Part shown: in pieces, positions 31,104-42,235 of the stretch | Numbering within the stretch: the first letter of the stretch is position 1 | How the letters are laid out: every line of letters starts with the position of its first letter | Source of the DNA: Serripes groenlandicus | Taxonomy: Eukaryota; Mollusca; Bivalvia; Cardiida; Cardiidae | Assembly: GCA_031761405.1 (NCBI GenBank) | Contig: JASEVX010000001.1 | Span: 25,706,261-25,770,260 of the forward strand | Direction: 5' to 3' | DNA length: 64,000 bases | Translations under genes and position numbers: made by a program | The notes under the pieces: generated by a model | Told to the model about the DNA's origin: nothing | What the model saw: the letters and a program-made list of their open reading frames with translations, nothing else | The model's database searches: none

Positions 31104-31195
31104 ATAAGCGCTCCATTCATAACATGTGACTTGCGGTGTATGGGCGATACAGAAAACGTATTTTGCGCTTAGGTAGCGACATTCGATTGGACCAG

Positions 31196-31465
31196 GCCCG
31201 GCCGGGTAGCTCAATTGGTAGCGTATCTGACTCGTGATCTGGAGGTCACGGGTTCGATACCCGGTTGCGGCGACATTCTTTCGGGCGATGTTTTCCATTG
31301 CCTCTCACCTCTGATCTATGTGAGAAAGTAGTCAGTGGCTTCGAAAGAATGTTGTGTAAGTACTGGTGTGGGAAAGCCAGGAAAACATGGGTTGGTGCAC
31401 TGACCGCATGGTGCCCATGTTGCGTGCCTTTCATTTATATCGCTCAAATAAAACGGGAAGTTATA
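31196..31465 (+). mobile_element. tRNA-headed SINE (Thr-like head)
   Basis: GGCCGGGTAGCTCAATTGGT, loop CTCGTGA (CGT anticodon position) and GGTCACGGGTTCGATACCCG form a well-preserved tRNA-like head. The body continues past the 3' acceptor position, so this is a retroposon and not a tRNA gene. Confidence 0.72.
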
Positions 31466-31575
31466 AACACAGTAACAAGGTTAATCCCCTCGTATGTGTC
31501 GTATTATCGTTACACTATTCTGGAATGTAGATTGATTGTATGATTGATGATGATGGTCACATGGTAGCTCATAGG

Positions 31576-31792
31576 TTAACCCTTTCCCACATACAATAAT
31601 TATGCAGCGAACGACTTTGAAAACAACTAGGCAAAAACATGAGAAAGCTTCATTAATGAGAGTTTAATTATAAGCAAGAGTTGAAACGATTCTGGCAAAC
31701 GGAGAAAGTGCTCGTTTTGAGCAATCACAACATTTTGAAAAGTCGTCTACTGCAGAAGCGGCAGAAAGCGTCTACAAGTGGGAAAAGGTTAA
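31576..31792 (-). mobile_element. TTAA MITE, type B
   Basis: TTAACCCTTTCCCACATACA to GTGGGAAAAGGTTAA; the right hairpin arm is deleted (GAGCAATCACAACATTTTG). Confidence 0.83.
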
Positions 31793-31824
31793 TGTGCAAT
31801 TTTTATCTGAACCGTGATCTATCA

Positions 31825-32206
31825 CCAAACCCAACTTAAGGAATATTCATAAATGTATTTAAGAATACCAATTAAATTCCTTCTTTATTTCCATGTAAAT
31901 CAACAGATTTCAACCCTCAACTGTTAAACGTTCTTCAATGTTTACAGGTAGGACACCCCATTATCAAAGAGAGCAACCTCTTCTCAGCTATAAAATAATT
32001 TTCAAAAATGCAAAAAAAGAATTCACTCCGCGAAGATGGGTTCTGTTAATATGCACACAATTTGGTGGGAAAAAACTGTTTTTTCCGTATACTCTATTTT
32101 CACTATCAGAAATGATTAAAATAACAAATAATAATCAGATCAAACAGTTCGAGTGCATCCAATACAAAATTACAATGAAGTTAAACTCATTGTCACATAA
32201 TCGATG
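31825..32206. repeat. Segmental duplication, copy 1
   Basis: CCCAACTTAAGGAATATTCA through TCGATGACC matches 32897-33238 with scattered changes; a foldback element follows in both copies. Confidence 0.85.
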
Positions 32207-32218
32207 ACCTTCTCGGTA

Positions 32219-32445
32219 AGGAATCCGCTGTGGTCGAGTGGTTAGCGTCGGGGATTTCGTAACCGGGTGTCCCGGGTTCGATCCCCAGTCGCGGCAATTC
32301 GGTCATGGTGGAGTGCCCTTGGGCTAGGCACATTTTCTAGCCTAGTACTGGTTTGTTCACCCAGGGAACATGAATAATAAAATTTAAATGCGCGCTAAAT
32401 GACCTTAGCTGTCGATGCGCCATAAAACAATATACATTCATTCAT
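32219..32445 (+). mobile_element. tRNA-headed SINE, Ser-like group, exact TSD
   Basis: Flanked by ACCTTCTCGGTA at 32207-32218 and 32446-32457. Head GTGGTCGAGTGGTTAGCGTC and CGGGTTCGATCCCCAGTC; body GGTGGAGTGCCCTTGGGC; tail ATACATTCATTCAT. The duplicated segment at 32897 lacks this insertion, which shows the empty site. Confidence 0.94.
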
Positions 32446-32449
32446 ACCT

Positions 32450-32598
32450 TCTCGGTACCCAGGCTATTCATAAAATGTATGATACCCTGGGCAAATTGGC
32501 TGTACAAATCTTGTACTCATGAATAATTTATGAGGTGAAATAATATCAGTGTAGTTACGGAGGAAATCGTGGTGCATGCTTTACGAAGTTGTCCAGGG
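32450..32598 (+). mobile_element. Foldback element (GGTACCCAGGC), right arm lost
   Basis: GGTACCCAGGCTATTCATAA and ATACCCTGGGCAAATTGGCT match 33243 onward; the copy stops at GTTGTCCAGGGG where another SINE begins. Confidence 0.8.
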
Positions 32599-32822
32599 GG
32601 AATCCGCTGTGGTCGAGTGGTTAGCGTCGGGGATTTCGAAACCGGGTGTCCCGGGTTCGATTCCCAGTCGCGGCACCTCGGTCATGGCGGAGTGCCCTGG
32701 GCAAGGCACATTTTCTAGCCTAGTACTGGTTTGTTTACCCAGGGATCATGAATAAGTGAACTGTCGCCGTGATATAACTGAAATAATGTTGAAAGCGCGT
32801 AAAACCCAATAAAACAAACAAT
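32599..32822 (+). mobile_element. tRNA-headed SINE, Ser-like group, alternative tail
   Basis: The head is nearly identical to 32219 but the 3' part switches to GTGAACTGTCGCCGTGATAT and AATAAAACAAACAATAAAA, as in 25668. Two 3' modules therefore share one head. Confidence 0.88.
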
Positions 32823-32887
32823 AAAACTATTTAAAAAATGATCTCTTAAGTTCTATGCAGTACATGACACGGACCAGTTAAGTTGTG

Positions 32888-33238
32888 TTTCACGAAACCC
32901 AACTTAAAGAATATTCATAAATGTATTTGAGAATACCAATCAAATTCCTTCTGTATTTCCATGTATATCAACAAGTTTCAACCATCAACAGACAAACGTT
33001 CTTCAATGTGTACAGGTAGGACACCACATTATCAAAAAGAGCAACCTCTTCTCAGCTATAAAATAATTTTTTAAAAAAATTGGGGGGGGGGGGGGGGGGG
33101 GGAAGCATGTATTATGCAAAAAAAGAATTCACTCCTATTGGTTCCGTTAATATGCACACAATTTGGCTGGGCAACAGTATATGCTATTTTCACTATCAGA
33201 AATGATCAAAATAACAAACAATCGATGAATTTTGGTGA
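32888..33238. repeat. Segmental duplication, copy 2
   Basis: Pairs with 31825-32206. It contains a poly-G run at about 33083-33102 not found in copy 1. Confidence 0.85.
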
Positions 33239-33239
33239 A

Positions 33240-33458
33240 GGTCATCCTTGGTACCCAGGCTTTTCATAAAATATATGATACCCTGGGCAAATTGGCTGTA
33301 AAAATCTCGTACTCATGAACAATTTATGAGGTGAAATGCAGCCGCTTTACTGCGATACGAAAATTACAGTTTAGTTACGCAGGAAATCGTGGTGCATGCT
33401 TTACGAAGTTGCCCAGGGTATCATATATTTTATGAATAGCCTGGGTACCGAGGATGGG
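33240..33458. mobile_element. Foldback element (GGTACCCAGGC), complete
   Basis: Inverted arms of about 48 bp: CATCCTTGGTACCCAGGCTT ... ATACCCTGGGCAA on the left and TTGCCCAGGGTATCATATAT ... CCTGGGTACCGAGGATG on the right. Confidence 0.85.
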
Positions 33459-33583
33459 TAAAGGTATACACTAATTTCGAAGCAAAGGCACTATTTGTAG
33501 ATCTTGTTAATGACATCTTATCCTCAAATTATTGAATCGTATCAATGGCTAATTAACTAAACTGGGTGCACATCTATATAGTT

Positions 33584-33658
33584 ATAAACATTATGGCAAA
33601 AGAAGAAAGTGCTCATCATGAGCAATTTCTCCTTTTGCCACATTGTTTTCACAAGTCG
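33584..33658. mobile_element. TTAA MITE, hairpin only
   Basis: GGCAAAAGAAGAAAGTGCTC then ATCATGAGCAATTTCTCCTT; no termini. Confidence 0.6.
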
Positions 33659-33972
33659 AAAAAGTGCACATGTTGGTCTGGATCACGGACTGTAGAATGT
33701 ATTAAGGTTGGACGTCGTAGAGCACGGCTCAGCAAGAATTACCTGCAATCATAAACATAATAAGGTGTCATTCGTGTATCCCGGTATTTCAGGTGGAGTA
33801 ATTTCCTTCTCGTGGTATGTACATTCGGTTGTAATAAAACACAAGGCCGGTTTGGTGGCGTGTTTTTGTTTGCTCTCTAAAACTTGCATGATGCAGGTAA
33901 AGCAAAACAGAAGGTTCTATTGCACGGTCTGTTACGTTCAACACATCCCTTAGAGAGTTCGTTTATCATCGC

Positions 33973-34135
33973 TTAACCCGTTTCCACCTGCGTACGCTTT
34001 TTGACGCTATAGCAGCAGACGTCTTTTGAAAACATTGTGGCCACAGGTGAAATTGCTCATGGTGAGTGCAAGGTTTTTGTCACCATGTTTTCATAGTTGT
34101 CTGCTGCAGATTTGTTGTATGTGGGAAAGGGTTAA
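33973..34135 (+). mobile_element. TTAA MITE, type B, internally deleted
   Basis: Both TTAA-flanked termini (TTAACCCGTTTCCACCTGCG; GTGGGAAAGGGTTAA) but only 163 bp: the right hairpin arm and AT-rich middle are gone. Confidence 0.85.
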
Positions 34136-34386
34136 ACACGTTTCCGTAGAAAATAATACGAGTTAAAATTCTAGTGGCATCTTAGCATTTGATATACGTG
34201 TATTTCGTCTATGACAGACGAAAGTACGTTTTAATGAAACATTTAAGCATACGCTCAGTCTGCCCGCCAACTACAATGTATATGTGTATATTAGAAGTGC
34301 CAAAAGTCGCCTCCACACTTACACGAATTTAGATCTCGCACTGGCCCCGCACTATGGCTTGCCAAGACTTGCCGTTCAGTGGCACG

Positions 34387-34734
34387 CACAGAGGCGTAGC
34401 TCCCTTTAGGCACCGTAGGCACGTGCCTACACATTTCTTCTCAAAATGCCCCCCAAAATGCAGCTGCAGCGATAGACATCTGCGTAATGTATCGACCAGA
34501 TCAGCCTGCGCTGTCCGCGCAGACTGATCCGGCCGACACATTCCGTCTTAGGGGGATAGATGTATAGAGTAGTTATTCCTGAAACAGAAAATCCACAGGA
34601 GGCGAAAAGTGTCTATCCGGGTAGGCCTGTATGGCATGCTTAGGCTGATCCGGGTCGATACTTTACGCAGAGTCCACAATGTTGATTTTCTCACGAGACG
34701 GCCTACACATTGAATATTGCAAAGCTACGCCTCT
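34387..34734. mobile_element. Compound foldback element (GGCGTAGCT ends), inverted copy
   Basis: AGAGGCGTAGCTCCCTTTAG to CAAAGCTACGCCTCTG, with the CGAGAAAACCAACAT-family foldback inside; same compound as 28769-29093. Confidence 0.75.
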
Positions 34735-34939
34735 GACGCATCCCAGTCAACACACACCAATCGTGTTCGTAGTTTACGCCACGCTGTGCCATTTGCCAAG
34801 CATAATGTACAAACGGATAACCAAACGTCGGGAATATGGGATGATAAAGCGCAAATTATTTGTAACACGGTCGTGACAATCATCTTAAATGCGTTCCACT
34901 AGACCAAACTGGTACGCTGATACCTTTGTCTATAAAACA

Positions 34940-35195
34940 GCCTCGGCGGTGTAGAAGTAGAGCGTCCGCCTCGGGTGCGGGAGGTCACGGGTTCGATCCC
35001 CGGTGGGCTAATTTCAAAGACTTTAAACATGGTAGTAATTTCTGCCCTCTTTGACGCTCAGGGTTGAGGGGTAAGCATTACGACTGACTGGCTGGTGTCA
35101 GGATAAATGAACCAGTAGTGCTGGTAACTTACTCAGGAAACGCCGTGATATAACATAAACGATGTTGAAAGCGGCGTACAGGACCAAACAATCAA
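34940..35195 (+). mobile_element. tRNA-headed SINE (GTGTAGAAGTAGAGCG group), complete
   Basis: GGCGGTGTAGAAGTAGAGCG, GGTCACGGGTTCGATCCCCG (B box), then the CCCTCTTTGACGCTCAGGGT body and tail GGACCAAACAATCAATC. Confidence 0.83.
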
Positions 35196-35390
35196 TCTTT
35201 CCCTAAAGTATTGCGCCAATGTTGCATGTTCACTTCTCTCGAAAATAGCCTGTAAAGCAGGTCGTGTTAAATGTGTTGAACATTTTGTAATAATGTAATA
35301 ATTAACGAATAACCATAAGAAATCTGTGTGGTGACTCCGGACTTCAGTCTCTAAGTTCGGGAAGAGCCAAACGCAAAATGTACATTATTT

Positions 35391-35586
35391 GAGCCGTTTC
35401 ACGAGAAAACCAACATTATGGTCTCTGCGTAATGTATCGATCCAGATCAGCCTGCGCATTTCGGGCCGAAAAATTTCGTGTCAGGGGGATAGAGGTATAG
35501 AGTAATGATTCCTGAAACAGAAAAACCCACAGAAGGCGAAAAGTGTCTGTCCGGGCGACAATGTTGGTTTTCTCGTGGAACGGCTT
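35391..35586. mobile_element. Foldback element (GAGCCGTTTCACGAG), arm-shortened
   Basis: GAGCCGTTTCACGAGAAAAC and the inverse GTTTTCTCGTGGAACGGCTT enclose GGATAGAGGTATAGAGTAAT and GAAACAGAAAAACCCACAG; the second GATCAGCC segment is missing. Confidence 0.8.
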
Positions 35587-36085
35587 ATTTTATAAAATTA
35601 AACATAGTTCTCCACCTGAATATTTTCATCTCAAGTACTAGAAACAATTGGATAAACATCAGCATACAATCTAAGAAATACCAAAGATTCTAGAACCTCG
35701 CAATGTAAATTTGTTGATACTGGGAAAACATATTTCATAAATGTTTCCTGTTCAATCTATTTTTTAAAATTTGATAGAAATTGTATTTTGAAATATTTAT
35801 ATGTAATTAGGAATGTAAATAAAGAATTGCTTCAACCAAATTGCGTCATGATTTGGCACGCACTTTTTAATCCATCGCGCAACCTACAAACACCCCCACA
35901 AGTGCATCACTCATTGGAATGCAAATTAAGTGGCCCGGCTTAAACCATTTTGTGTGCAAGTGTCAGCTCACCTACAAATGTTTCTTCTGACGCAAAACTA
36001 GAATTTATGACCCATACCCTTTTGCTGTTATATTGTGGCAAAATAGAGGAACAACAAGAACCCTTGAATGCTTGTTCGTGTTCTG
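35587..36085. other. Nothing recognised
   Basis: AT-rich, no shared repeat. Confidence 0.35.
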
Positions 36086-36300
36086 TTATAGTGGCCCACC
36101 AGTGGTCTATTAGTCAACACGCTGGACTGTCAATCCAGAGGTCTGGGTTAAAATTTCCGGTCCGGGTTCTGGATTTTACTGAGGTGCTTTTAAGTGTCTC
36201 CCACACAACTAGATGTCAAGTACTGGTCATTTCCAGGGAAAAGTGCCTCGCGTGTACCAGTGCTCTATATACACTGAGCGCATTAAAAAACCAATGGATC
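36086..36300 (+). mobile_element. tRNA-like SINE, diverged head
   Basis: GTGGTCTATTAGTCAACACG, GGACTGTCAATCCAGAGGTC and a T-arm-like region precede a body with CAAGTACTGGTCATTTCCAG. The loop CTGTCAA recalls the 13651 group. Confidence 0.55.
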
Positions 36301-36599
36301 TTTCATCTAACTCTGTCTCTAGAATTTATCTGCACCTGTCCGATTCTTATACATGATATGGTGAACATTATCAAATGTGCATATAGAAGCTAAAAGTCTT
36401 ATGTTCAATGGGAGTTACAGGTCTCTATAACTACATTACATGTGCATGGATAGTACAGGCTCAGATACGACGTGTTACTATCTATAAAACGTGGCCTGTG
36501 GATCTTTGCTACCTTAATCACTTTACAAAGGTCACTTGTTTAATGAACACTTTTTCAACTCTATTGAATTACTATCCTATCATTTACAGATAATGTTAA

Positions 36600-36855
36600 T
36601 GTCCGCCCGTCTGTGTAGGGGGTCAGGGGTTCGACCCTCCCTGGCCGGGTCCTACACAATAATATCAAAATGGTAGTAATGGTGTAGCTACCCTCCATGG
36701 CACGCAGGATTGTGGGGTTAGCAATACGATTGAATTATTTGTGTCCGAATACATGAATCAGTAGTAGTATTGGGGGTAACTTAACCAGGAAACGTCGTGA
36801 TATAACTGATCATTGTTGAAAGCGTCGTAATTCACCATGCAAACGAACAAACAAA
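36600..36855 (+). mobile_element. SINE (CCCTCCTTGG body group), head degraded
   Basis: B-box-like GGGGTTCGACCCTCCC, then ATGGTAGTAATGGTGTAGCT and CCAGGAAACGTCGTGATATA; tail AACGAACAAACAAAC. Confidence 0.7.
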
Positions 36856-36861
36856 CTTAAA

Positions 36862-36936
36862 ATGTTCCGTATTATTGCCTATAGATGTTTTTATAATCGT
36901 CTGATGCAGATTTCTTGTTTGTGGGAAGGGTTAAGG
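36862..36936 (+). mobile_element. TTAA MITE, right-end fragment
   Basis: ATCGTCTGATGCAGATTTCT then GTTTGTGGGAAGGGTTAA. Confidence 0.65.
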
Positions 36937-37008
36937 ATCCTTAGTGTCAGACGATGCTCTACTCTCGCATGGAAAACATTTCAACAAGTCTTGTTTTCTG
37001 AAGAGGGC

Positions 37009-37239
37009 TTAACCCTTTCCCCCATACGACAATTATGCAGCAGACGACTTTAAACATATTTTGTCAAAACATAGAAAATCTCTATAATTGAATGGATAAC
37101 CTATAACGAAAAGTGGAAAACATTGTGGCAAAAGGAGAAATTGCTCGTTTTGAGCAATTTCTTCTTTTGTCACTATGTTTTCAAAAAGCCGTCTGCTGCA
37201 GAGGGCGTCAGAAAGCGTCTATATGAGGGAAAGGGTTAA
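37009..37239 (-). mobile_element. TTAA MITE, type A, full length
   Basis: TTAA both ends; GCTC/GAGC stem; mixed subfamily markers (AAAACATAGAAAATC with a GCTC stem). Confidence 0.93.
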
Positions 37240-37398
37240 TTTGACTGATTGTATTCAACAAAGAAGTCTGCACGTTGAAAGCATGTTGAACTTTTGAATT
37301 GTTTTTCTTACCATTACTTTTTGGCTCTGAAGAGATGAGAAGAAATATTTCGACCCCGAGTTAAATGTCAGAGACAGAATGATTGAAACTGGCATAAG

Positions 37399-37510
37399 TT
37401 AACCCTTTTTCTTATACAAATGGCATTTCATATCTACAGAAGACGACTTTTGGAAACATTTTTGGAAACATTTTGGGAAAAGGAGAAATTTATCACAATA
37501 ATTGAATAAG
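37399..37510 (+). mobile_element. TTAA MITE fragment with duplicated 11-mer
   Basis: TTAACCCTTTTTCTTATACA, then GGAAACATTTTTGGAAACAT with a local duplication, ending in the hairpin arm. Confidence 0.55.
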
Positions 37511-37780
37511 GTCATCCTATATTCTACATATCATATAGCGGTATTGAGTACTCATGTTTATCACATAAAGTGTCAAAATCCCATTCATATGACACTACTA
37601 GTTTGGTTTCCAGTTTATTGATCAAGCTTTTGTTACAACACAGAAACCAAACCATGAAAATGACGTCCCGTCAGCGGTTTGACGTTATATAACGTTAGTC
37701 ACTTTTAGGGTGCCAATATCGACACATTTAATGGTTTCCTTTTTAGAAGAACGCCTCATAAACCACTTTATGTGATAAAA

Positions 37781-37922
37781 AGAATATCTCATTCGTGTTT
37801 TTATTTATTATCACTTTTAATTAACTCGTTAACTAAGCTGAATTTGACGCTCGGCAAGACTCGCGGCATATCATCTTAGTGATATTAAAAGTGATAATAA
37901 ATAAACACCCATGAAATATCAT
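37781..37922. mobile_element. Foldback element (TTTATTTATTATCACTTTTAAT arms)
   Basis: Inverted arms of about 40 bp with few mismatches: GTTTTTATTTATTATCACTT on the left and AAGTGATAATAAATAAACAC on the right. Confidence 0.7.
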
Positions 37923-37989
37923 CTATATACACGACACTTGAAAATGTTTTAAACAATAAACAAGTGGTCTAACAGTTCTAACAAGAGCA

Positions 37990-38151
37990 CGATCCCCAGT
38001 CGCGGCACTACGGTCATGGTGGAGTGCCCTTGGGCAAGGCACATTTTCTAGCCTAGTACTGGTTTGTTTACCCAGGTATCATGAATAATTAAATTTAATT
38101 GCGCGCTAAATGACCTTAGCTGTCGATGCGCCATAAAACAATATACATTCA
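37990..38151 (+). mobile_element. SINE, Ser-like group, 5'-truncated, exact TSD
   Basis: Flanked by TTCTAACAAGAGCA at 37976-37989 and 38152-38165. It starts in the B box (CGATCCCCAGTCGCGGCA) and keeps the whole body and ATACATTCA tail: 5' truncation typical of LINE-type reverse transcription. Confidence 0.93.
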
Positions 38152-38165
38152 TTCTAACAAGAGCA

Positions 38166-39915
38166 ATGCGCATGACTGTTTCGACGTCAGACTTTCAAGT
38201 TTGAAGAGTCCAAATTAGAACCATTGTGAATAATGGTTCATTAGGGTTGAATATTACGAGCTGTATCAACATTCTTGCACAATCTTCTAACCGAAATTAC
38301 ATAAAAATAACTCTGCCAAAATTTCCCCTCCTATCTGATTTACTTTTCCTATCTATTTTTCATCTCCCTACTTCTCTCAGAGAAAAATAACTGGAGACCG
38401 AGTCGTGTTAGCCCTGTTCTGTTCCAAATAATGATACAAGACGAATTTTGATGCAAAGCATCAAAGACGCCGCGCATGATTTTGAAGAATGACTTAAAGG
38501 TAGCAGATGCAGTTCAGTACATTTAAATAACGTGTGCAAACAGGCAGGATGTAAATAATTCGAACAAGAAGGCCAAATGTCCCTTTATTTTAAACAAGAA
38601 GGTCAAGATGTGCCTACATTGCTCACCTGGCTACCATATCCTAAACTAAAAGGTTACCAATAGCAGAAATGGTCAATTTTGACGTAGGGATTATGCGTTT
38701 TATATGCTGCGATCTATGTGATATTCAGCATGTGAAATTTAGTCGTGAAATGACAAGTTTAGTCCTGAAACCATTTGGTTTACAGTTTGCTTAACATTGA
38801 CTGCAACTATAATGTGTCATACAAGCTGAATTTTCTTAATTGTTTACCAATAAACGGTTTTAAATCTGCCCTAACTAGATCAATTAGATAAAACAAAAAC
38901 ATAGGTGCTTAAATATTAACATATATTAAGGTTAAATATGCCTCTAGTTATAAGTTAAGTGTGACACAAGCTTTGGAAGAGGAGACTGAAGTCTATTCTC
39001 CTTCCACTTTGATAACAAAAACGGGAGTATATATAAACAAAAAATACGAAGTAATTTTAAAAAGTTTAAAGATATTTATGATCAAAATGGAGCATTTATG
39101 AAATTAAAAGAAAAAGTTCACATGTAAAGTCAACATATAGCAAGAATACAATGGCCTGAATGAACAAACTGTATGGGGAGGTTTTAACTTTAGAAATACA
39201 ACAGAATTTAATAAATAGGCAAACGCATCCCCCGAATTTTGGGGCCGTAAACAAAACAATTAAAAAACGTAGCCTAGTAAGTCGGTGGAAATGTGAACTT
39301 TTTGTTTGAGCTTTGATGAATCGTGTCGTTAGGGCCGTAAATCAATCTATTAAAAAAAAGCGTAACCTAAGAAGTTGGGGAAAAGTTATTAAATACAAAT
39401 TAAATGTGTCTAAAGATTTGTAATAACGGTAGAAGACATACATATGTTGCATATTGATGTTTCTTAAATCGGTTAATACAATTTATTGATTCATAAAGTT
39501 GTTTTTCTTTTCAAACATATTACAGAGTTTTTCTTTACAATAATAATCTCAATCTCTTTATTTCTTTATCTGTGTCTGTCTGTCTATCTGTATGTGGTTT
39601 TTCTTCTCTTTATGAAGCCTCTTTTATACCATTTCCTTTATCGATCATTAACGAATGACTGACAGATTATAATTGACAAGTGAGAGAGTAAAACAGCTTA
39701 ACAAACAGAGAGTTCAACACACTCATTTCGGACATTATAACCTCACAACCGTCCCGGGTGTTTAAATTGATGCCATGTGGCTCTAATGAGAACAGTTACC
39801 TCGTTATATATACACTCTCCATCCTTCTCTTTAGCAATCAACATGTTTCTGATTGTTTGCAGAAATCTGCCTCTGAGACGATAAATGTTTACTCTGTACT
39901 CAGAATGTGTTCGCA
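38166..39915. other. Nothing recognised (1.7 kb)
   Basis: AT-rich sequence, the longest stretch here without a recognisable MITE or SINE. No convincing exon. Confidence 0.4.
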
Positions 39916-39917
39916 AG

Positions 39918-39966
39918 TATCTGATTGGTCGGAAGCAAATTGATTTTTGCAATTGACCAATCAGAA
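39918..39966. repeat. Short inverted repeat (CTGATTGGTC)
   Basis: TCTGATTGGTC and GACCAATCAGA face each other across about 24 bp. Confidence 0.6.
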
Positions 39967-40182
39967 GTCTCATTTATATTTCATTTCAGAGCACAGAGAA
40001 CGTTTTATAGTTTCAGGGACGGATTTCCATATAACTTTGTCTACGGAGTAATATGGATCTCCTCCATAACAATGTCTATCGGAGAAAAGTTATATAGATG
40101 TTAAAGAGAGGTGTCATTCTGTAGAGGTAATTTGTGTCAGGAAGACATTTTGACACCTCTTAAGGAGACCGCTATGGAGAAT

Positions 40183-40242
40183 ATTAGAGGAAAAAGAGAA
40201 ATTGCTCATAACGAGTAATTTCTAATTTTCAAACAATGTATC
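40183..40242. mobile_element. TTAA MITE hairpin remnant
   Basis: AAAGAGAAATTGCTCATAAC then GAGTAATTTCTAATTTTC. The rest of 39967-40748 shows nothing recognisable. Confidence 0.45.
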
Positions 40243-40818
40243 CCCACTCCATGGATGAATACAAAACCGTATATTCGATCGGATACAATCATTGTCATGT
40301 GATAAAAACATGTAATACACACATATGGAATTTTATGCTGCAGAAGCGATACAGGTTTTAGTACTTTACTACGAGGGGCGTGGATTTTTCGCGAGACCGA
40401 AGGTCGACACAGATGTCAAATTGTGCACGTCCCGAGTAGACAATACTAAACCTATGCTACTGCAACATAATTATTCTTCTATCATATATCATGTATAACT
40501 TTTAAGACAGACTAAAGAAAAACAATATGTATTCTAAAATGTGGTCAAATACGGAATTTAAATTGCACTTTCTCATTTTCCCACAATAAACTGATAAATC
40601 TTCTGCTTCAAAGGCTTCAAAAACGACTATACTATAAACAGGTTATCATTCAGGTATAACATGTCTCAAAGTGTGTTATTTTCCATTGAGCTGTACACTG
40701 GAATGTTTGAGATGATAAAATAGAACAGCGTGTGTAAGTCATGTGTGTCTATCATCCGGGAACATCTCGTTTTCTTTCCGGGAAATGTCCTCTCATAAAA
40801 ACGGATATCTTTGTTTTA

Positions 40819-41038
40819 TTAACACGTTCCATCACTTGGACGTTTTCTGACGCACCCTTCAACAGACGACTGTTGAAAACATCGTGGAAAAAGGAGAAAT
40901 TGCTCATGATGAGCAATTTCTCCATTTTCCACAATATTTTCATCCCTATTCAATAAACATGATTCCATATTATATAGATTGCTCATTTGTTTTCCTAGAT
41001 GTTTTTATAGTCGTCTGCTGCATATTTGTTCCGTGAGT
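40819..41038 (+). mobile_element. TTAA MITE, type B (first of duplicated pair)
   Basis: TTAACACGTTCCATCACTTG; hairpin GGAGAAATTGCTCATGATGA then GCAATTTCTCC is perfectly paired; right terminus degraded. Confidence 0.78.
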
Positions 41039-41108
41039 TGTATCACCCTGGAACATCTCGTTTCTTTCCGGGAAGTGTCCTCTCATAAAGATGGATGTAT
41101 TTGTTTTA

Positions 41109-41297
41109 ATAACCCTTTCAAAAGTGTAGACGTTTTCTAACGCCTCTGCAGCGAACGAGTGTTGTAAACATTGTGGCAAATGGAGAAATTGCTCATGTAC
41201 TGAGCAATTTCTCCATTTGCCACAATATTTCCATATGTTTCCCTAGATGTGATCAAAGTCGTATGCTGCATGTGTGTTGTATGTTGGAAAGGGTTAA
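41109..41297 (+). mobile_element. TTAA MITE, type B (second of duplicated pair)
   Basis: AATAACCCTTTCAAAAGTGT; hairpin ATTGCTCATGTACTGAGCAA; ends GTTGGAAAGGGTTAA. Confidence 0.8.
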
Positions 41298-41580
41298 AAG
41301 TTTAAAACACCTAATTATTTGAGATGCGTTATCCTTTTTACCATTTTTCTTCAAATTTCAAAACGTTCACCATGCACTACCTCTGCACTCAAATTTGAGA
41401 AAATGAAATCCGTGGTCAATCTATAAAATTTCAACGCGCACATAGTACACGCTTTGAATACTGGCATGTTCTCCTTCGAATTTATTGGGCTGATATCAGA
41501 ATATATGCCCAGAATTTTATCTACCAGCATTGCTCTGTTTGTATGATAATTTACGCCGCTTACAACATTTTTTTTCTGAG

Positions 41581-41742
41581 TTAACCCTTTCCCTCATATA
41601 GACGCTTTCTGACGCCTCTGCAGCAGACGGGTTTTTGAAAACATAGTAACAAAAGAAGAAATTGCACAAAACGTGCAATTTCTCCTTTTGTCACAATGTT
41701 TTCCACTTTTAGTCATAGGTAATCCATTCAATTAAAGAGATT
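41581..41742 (+). mobile_element. TTAA MITE, type A, right-truncated
   Basis: A perfect left terminus and GCAC/GTGC hairpin, stopping abruptly at CAATTAAAGAGATTTTGT. Confidence 0.9.
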
Positions 41743-41927
41743 TTGTGCTGCACCTAACATTGCTAAGTAAGTAAGACTGTATAGAGGGTGCCAACCTTAG
41801 GTTGTACCTTTTATCCTCTTTAGGTAACACACGATCTGAAAACACGCAAGGAAACATGTTTCATTTGGAAGGTACAGTGTTAGCTCTCGTGGCGGCACCT
41901 CTGTACAGCAATACCCTCTTTAGAACA

Positions 41928-42180
41928 ACATTTTCCCACATGAAAAGTTAATGGAAAATATGGACAAACAAATAAAAATATTCGGAATGGAGTGGGGGTA
42001 CATTGTTGGAAAATGAGAAATTGCTCGTTATGAGCAAGTTTAATTCTTCCCACATGAAATGTTAATTAATAAACAATATGGACATATATATTAATATATT
42101 CGGATATGGACTGGTATTTTCTCTGTGGGAAAAGGGACAAATTGCTCGTTATTAGTAATTTCTTCTTTTCCTACAATGTA
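41928..42180 (+). mobile_element. Two tandem MITE-like relics
   Basis: TTTTCCCACATGAAAAGTTA with ATTGCTCGTTATGAGCAA, then CTTCCCACATGAAATGTTAA with AAATTGCTCGTTATTAGTAA. Both are heavily decayed. Confidence 0.4.
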
Positions 42181-42235
42181 TTCAATATTGGTCTCATTCA
42201 GAAGTAGTAATAAGGAAAGAAATAAGTTAATTGTC

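Larger units (their letters stand above)
40749..41297. repeat. Tandem duplication of flank plus MITE, two units
   Basis: GGAACATCTCGTTTTCTTTC and GTCCTCTCATAAAAACGGAT precede the first MITE; GGAACATCTCGTTTCTTTCC and GTCCTCTCATAAAGATGGAT precede the second. The unit is about 290 bp. Confidence 0.85.

Noticed and set aside
31196..31275. Apparent tRNA gene (Thr-like)
   Set aside because: The tRNA-like head continues into a SINE body and the acceptor stem is mispaired; the same holds for the other tRNA-like heads.
35950..36393. 147-codon open frame
   Set aside because: Most of it is a tRNA-headed SINE; no recognisable domain.
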